NCBI GenBank assembly: GCA_002352225.1
Contig: DEIA01000011.1
Location: forward strand, 7,470-71,469
Source of the DNA: Flammeovirgaceae bacterium UBA2786
GTDB taxonomy: Bacteria; Bacteroidota; Bacteroidia; Cytophagales; Cyclobacteriaceae
Length of the DNA: 64,000 nt
Direction of reading: 5' to 3'
Under the pieces are notes generated by a model that was not told the origin of the DNA, did not search any database, and worked only from the letters and a program-made list of their open reading frames with translations. Below are positions 61,698 to 64,000 of this stretch, piece by piece. A program made the translations under genes and the position numbers. The stretch's first letter is position 1. Each line of letters begins with the position of its first letter.

Positions 61698-62875
61698 TGC
61701 TCGCCTATAACCGGGTGGCGTTTAAACGGGATAGTCCGGTCAAAAATATACCGCCACGTTATTAACGTACGGCAATGCTCTGCTCCCAGGTTTCGGGAAA
61801 TGTTCAACATCTTTGGATTGAAATCGCCCTGCCACAATAACTCGGTTTGTTTATAGATGCCTTTGGCTTTAATTACTTTTTCGGCCTCCACTATCATAAA
61901 GTAATCCACACCACTACCTTGGAACTCCGGCACAATACCATAAATAATTCCTACAAACCGATTACAGGTACGCATTATCTTGTGATATAAAAACCTAGCC
62001 TTTGCCAGGAGGTTAAACTTGCCATGCAGATGCTTAATAATCTGATTAATGTCGGGTATGCTTATCCACATGGCAATAGGCTCGTTATGGTGGTACACAA
62101 ACCAAACCAGGGTTGGATCTAAAATTGGTTTAATCGCCTTAAAAATTTTGCCTGCCTGCTCTACACTCATTTCCTTGTTACCTTCGTGTATAGCCCACGC
62201 TTTATTATACACGGTACAAAAACTCTGAATACAGGTGTCTATATCCATAGCCGGATGTGCCAACGACCGCGCCTGAAACTCTGCGTTAACCACAAACCGG
62301 TTATGTGCTTCATAAAATTTTGATTGCAATTGGTTGGCTACACCTGCCACCGGGATGCTCCAGCAGTACTGATTATAAAAAACACCAAACCCATACGCTT
62401 CAAATAACTGCTGATAATAAGGCGGATTGTAATTCATACCATAAAGCGGTTCGTAAAATCCATGCACCAGCAAACCCCACCAGCGGTCGCGCTCTCCAAA
62501 ATTGATTGGTCCATCCATCGCTTTCATCCCCCGCTCTGCCAGCCATTCTTTTGCGGTATCAAAAAGTAAAAAAGCTGCCTGCGAATTATCCGGAGAATCA
62601 AAGAACCCTATTCCGCCAACCGGAAACTCATCGCCTTTATTCTTGTACTTTTTGTTTACGAAGGCTGCAATACGGCCAACCGGTTTCTGATTATCGTACA
62701 ACACCCACCTGCATGCTGCCCCAAACCGGAAGGCTTTATTCTTATTGGGGTCAAAAACCTGAAGAATATCAGTATCGAGAGGTCTTATCCAGCGGGGATC
62801 GGATTGGTTGCAATGTACATGAGCCCGGATAAAATCGCGCTCCGCTTTTGGCGACTTTACTTCAACTACATTCAT
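61694..62875 (-). CDS. YghO-like GNAT acyltransferase family protein
   Basis: A 393-residue protein. N-terminal half (PVGRIAAFVNKKY, GFFDSPDNSQAAFLLFDTAKEWL) and DGPINFGERDRWWGLLVHGF resemble the YghO-type GNAT-fold proteins; the C-terminal half has a second GNAT-like region (IMRTCNRFVGIIYGIVPEFQGSGV). Such proteins are linked to lipid or amino-acid acylation, without proven substrate. Stands alone. Confidence 0.78.
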   Translation of the reverse strand: MNVVEVKSPKAERDFIRAHVHCNQSDPRWIRPLDTDILQVFDPNKNKAFRFGAACRWVLYDNQKPVGRIAAFVNKKYKNKGDEFPVGGIGFFDSPDNSQAAFLLFDTAKEWLAERGMKAMDGPINFGERDRWWGLLVHGFYEPLYGMNYNPPYYQQLFEAYGFGVFYNQYCWSIPVAGVANQLQSKFYEAHNRFVVNAEFQARSLAHPAMDIDTCIQSFCTVYNKAWAIHEGNKEMSVEQAGKIFKAIKPILDPTLVWFVYHHNEPIAMWISIPDINQIIKHLHGKFNLLAKARFLYHKIMRTCNRFVGIIYGIVPEFQGSGVDYFMIVEAEKVIKAKGIYKQTELLWQGDFNPKMLNISRNLGAEHCRTLITWRYIFDRTIPFKRHPVIGEH

Positions 62876-62941
62876 AATAGATTATCGTGTATCGTTTAAA
62901 ACGATTCACACACAAGTCTGTTACATACTATATCTGAAATT

Positions 62942-63931
62942 TTACACTAAGGTTCCCACCTTCTGTGCCTCTTCCAGCAACTCATCTTTATCAATTGGCA
63001 CTACCCCTACATACTGGCACACTAATCCTCCCCCTAAATTAGATAAGCCTGCAATTAAACCGGGCGAAAGTTTTAATGCCACACACAGTGCAGCAATACT
63101 TACCACCGTATCGCCCGCACCGGAAACATCGGCAATCTGGCGTGTATGGGCTGGTAGTTTTACTTTTTCATTTTGGTAGTCGATGTACACCCCGTGCTCC
63201 GACAACGTAGCCATTACACCTTCAACATTCAGTTTATCTTTTAAAAGATTTATGGCTGTTTCCAGCTGAGAAAGATTGCCTGCTTCCAGCTCAATCTTTA
63301 GCCCTTCGCGCATTTCTTTCAGGTTGGGTTTAAACAAGGTTACTTGTTTATACGAAAGAAAGTTTCTTTTCTTGGGATCAACAATAGTGGGTGTACCATG
63401 TTTTTGGGCCAGCGTTACTGTTTGCTCAATAAGCGTTGCACTTAAAACGCCTTTATCGTAATCTTCAAAAATTACAGCCTGGCAGGAAGGAAGAAGTTTT
63501 TCAATTTTCTTCAGCAACTCCTTTTCTTCTTCTGCCGATGATGCTTTATCCGATTCATCGTCCACGCGCACAATGTGCTGGCTTGACGCAATCACTCTTG
63601 TTTTTACCGTGGTAGGTCTTGCAGCCGAAACTACAATTCCTTCAGTGGAAAGTTTCTGATCGCTTATGATTTGCTTTAATCTTTTACCGGCATCATCATC
63701 CCCGCAAAGGGCAACCAGTATGGGCTTTGCACCTAAGGCCTGTACATTAAGCGCCACATTGGCGGCACCACCCAGACGCACATCGCGTTTCTTTACATTT
63801 ACAATTGGAACGGGTGCTTCGGGTGAGATGCGCTCAACTGCACCCCAGATATAACTATCCAGCATAACATCGCCCACAATTAAAATATTGAGCGTGTTGA
63901 AGTCTTCAAAAATCTGCCGGAGGTTAGCCAT
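62942..63931 (-). CDS. rfaE1: PfkB-family sugar kinase, heptose-7-phosphate kinase (RfaE domain I) type
   Basis: A 329-residue kinase. N-terminal LIVGDVMLDSYIWGAVERISPEAPVPIV and RLGGAANVALNVQALGA are diagnostic for RfaE/HldE domain I; the catalytic Asp is in DVSGAGDTVVS near 270. It phosphorylates D-glycero-D-manno-heptose-7-phosphate for ADP-heptose and LPS core. The nucleotidyltransferase domain II is absent, so it must be a separate gene. Starts 2 bp after the upstream gene. Confidence 0.93.
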   Translation of the reverse strand: MANLRQIFEDFNTLNILIVGDVMLDSYIWGAVERISPEAPVPIVNVKKRDVRLGGAANVALNVQALGAKPILVALCGDDDAGKRLKQIISDQKLSTEGIVVSAARPTTVKTRVIASSQHIVRVDDESDKASSAEEEKELLKKIEKLLPSCQAVIFEDYDKGVLSATLIEQTVTLAQKHGTPTIVDPKKRNFLSYKQVTLFKPNLKEMREGLKIELEAGNLSQLETAINLLKDKLNVEGVMATLSEHGVYIDYQNEKVKLPAHTRQIADVSGAGDTVVSIAALCVALKLSPGLIAGLSNLGGGLVCQYVGVVPIDKDELLEEAQKVGTLV

Positions 63932-63933
63932 TG

Positions 63934-64000
63934 TTACTTAAGCAGCACCAGTGTTTCTTTTATTCTGCGCATGGCCTCAATCAATTCCTTTTCTGAAGCA
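63934..64000 (-). CDS. C-terminal end of an unidentified gene (truncated by window)
   Basis: The last 21 codons and TAA stop of a gene running off the right edge. The peptide ASEKELIEAMRRIKETLVLLK is helical and resembles the end of class I aminotransferases, but is too short to call. It lies 2 bp upstream of the heptose kinase start, so both are probably in one operon. Confidence 0.7.
   Translation of the reverse strand, partial: ASEKELIEAMRRIKETLVLLK

Overview
The window is a gene-dense stretch of a Bacteroidota chromosome, most likely order Cytophagales. Several independent signs agree: a type IX secretion C-terminal sorting domain (1-1713), Bacteroidota-type promoters (TTTG, about 20 bp, TAnnTTTG), the gene order rpmB-rpmG-DUF4295-ftsY followed by rimO, bacillithiol genes (bshC, ytxJ), SprA-era style outer-membrane and lipoprotein genes, RimO, a two-domain E1 dehydrogenase and many two-component systems. 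No rRNA, tRNA or CRISPR array was seen.

Layout. 1-5.7 kb: end of a secreted FG-GAP repeat protein, a HAD phosphatase, and a TPR histidine kinase / membrane protein / LuxR regulator group. 5.8-7.5 kb: ribosomal proteins L28, L33, DUF4295 and the SRP receptor FtsY. 7.5-12.9 kb: an accessory region that splits ftsY from its usual downstream partners. It holds an IS4-family wreck, an AbiEi/AbiEii toxin-antitoxin pair and AT-rich orphan genes. The AbiE pair is bounded by a 156-bp copy of the end of the downstream DUF6048 gene on its left and a 115-bp copy of the end of ftsY on its right, an interleaved duplication that looks like an insertion with long target duplication. 12.9-20 kb: DUF6048/DUF6452, rimO, bshC, formyl-THF cyclo-ligase and an agmatine-to-putrescine operon interrupted by a four-helix-bundle gene flanked by inverted repeats. 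20-30 kb: two paralogous membrane histidine kinases, mnmD, AI-2E transporter, ispF, M16 protease, a cation/proton antiporter and a fused E1 alpha/beta dehydrogenase.

30-40.5 kb: a 905-residue repetitive basic exported protein coupled to ytxJ, OsmC, an outer-membrane protein, TonB, chromate transporter, a 2OG-Fe(II)-type dioxygenase divergent from a Tat-exported superoxide dismutase with a palindrome-rich intergenic region, ribD and prmC. 40.5-47.6 kb: a tightly packed six-gene minus-strand operon (esterase, RimK-like ATP-grasp, GCS2-type carboxylate-amine ligase, class I glutamine amidotransferase, second ATP-grasp-like protein, thiamine-pyrophosphokinase-like protein) with a divergent second esterase and a HAD phosphatase. 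This is the best candidate for an undescribed metabolic system: it has the parts for building and amidating a small peptide or amino-acid conjugate. 47.6-64 kb: NlpE/META lipoprotein, ornithine aminotransferase, a coiled-coil PD-(D/E)XK protein, a GroES-like protein, a diheme cytochrome / beta-helix lipoprotein pair, an exported TPR-CHAT protease-like protein, GNAT and HAD enzymes, a LytS/LytTR two-component system, a carboxypeptidase-regulatory-domain protein, a YghO-like acyltransferase, a heptose kinase and the tail of a further gene.

All functional calls come from reading the sequence and from memory of protein families; no database search was run.
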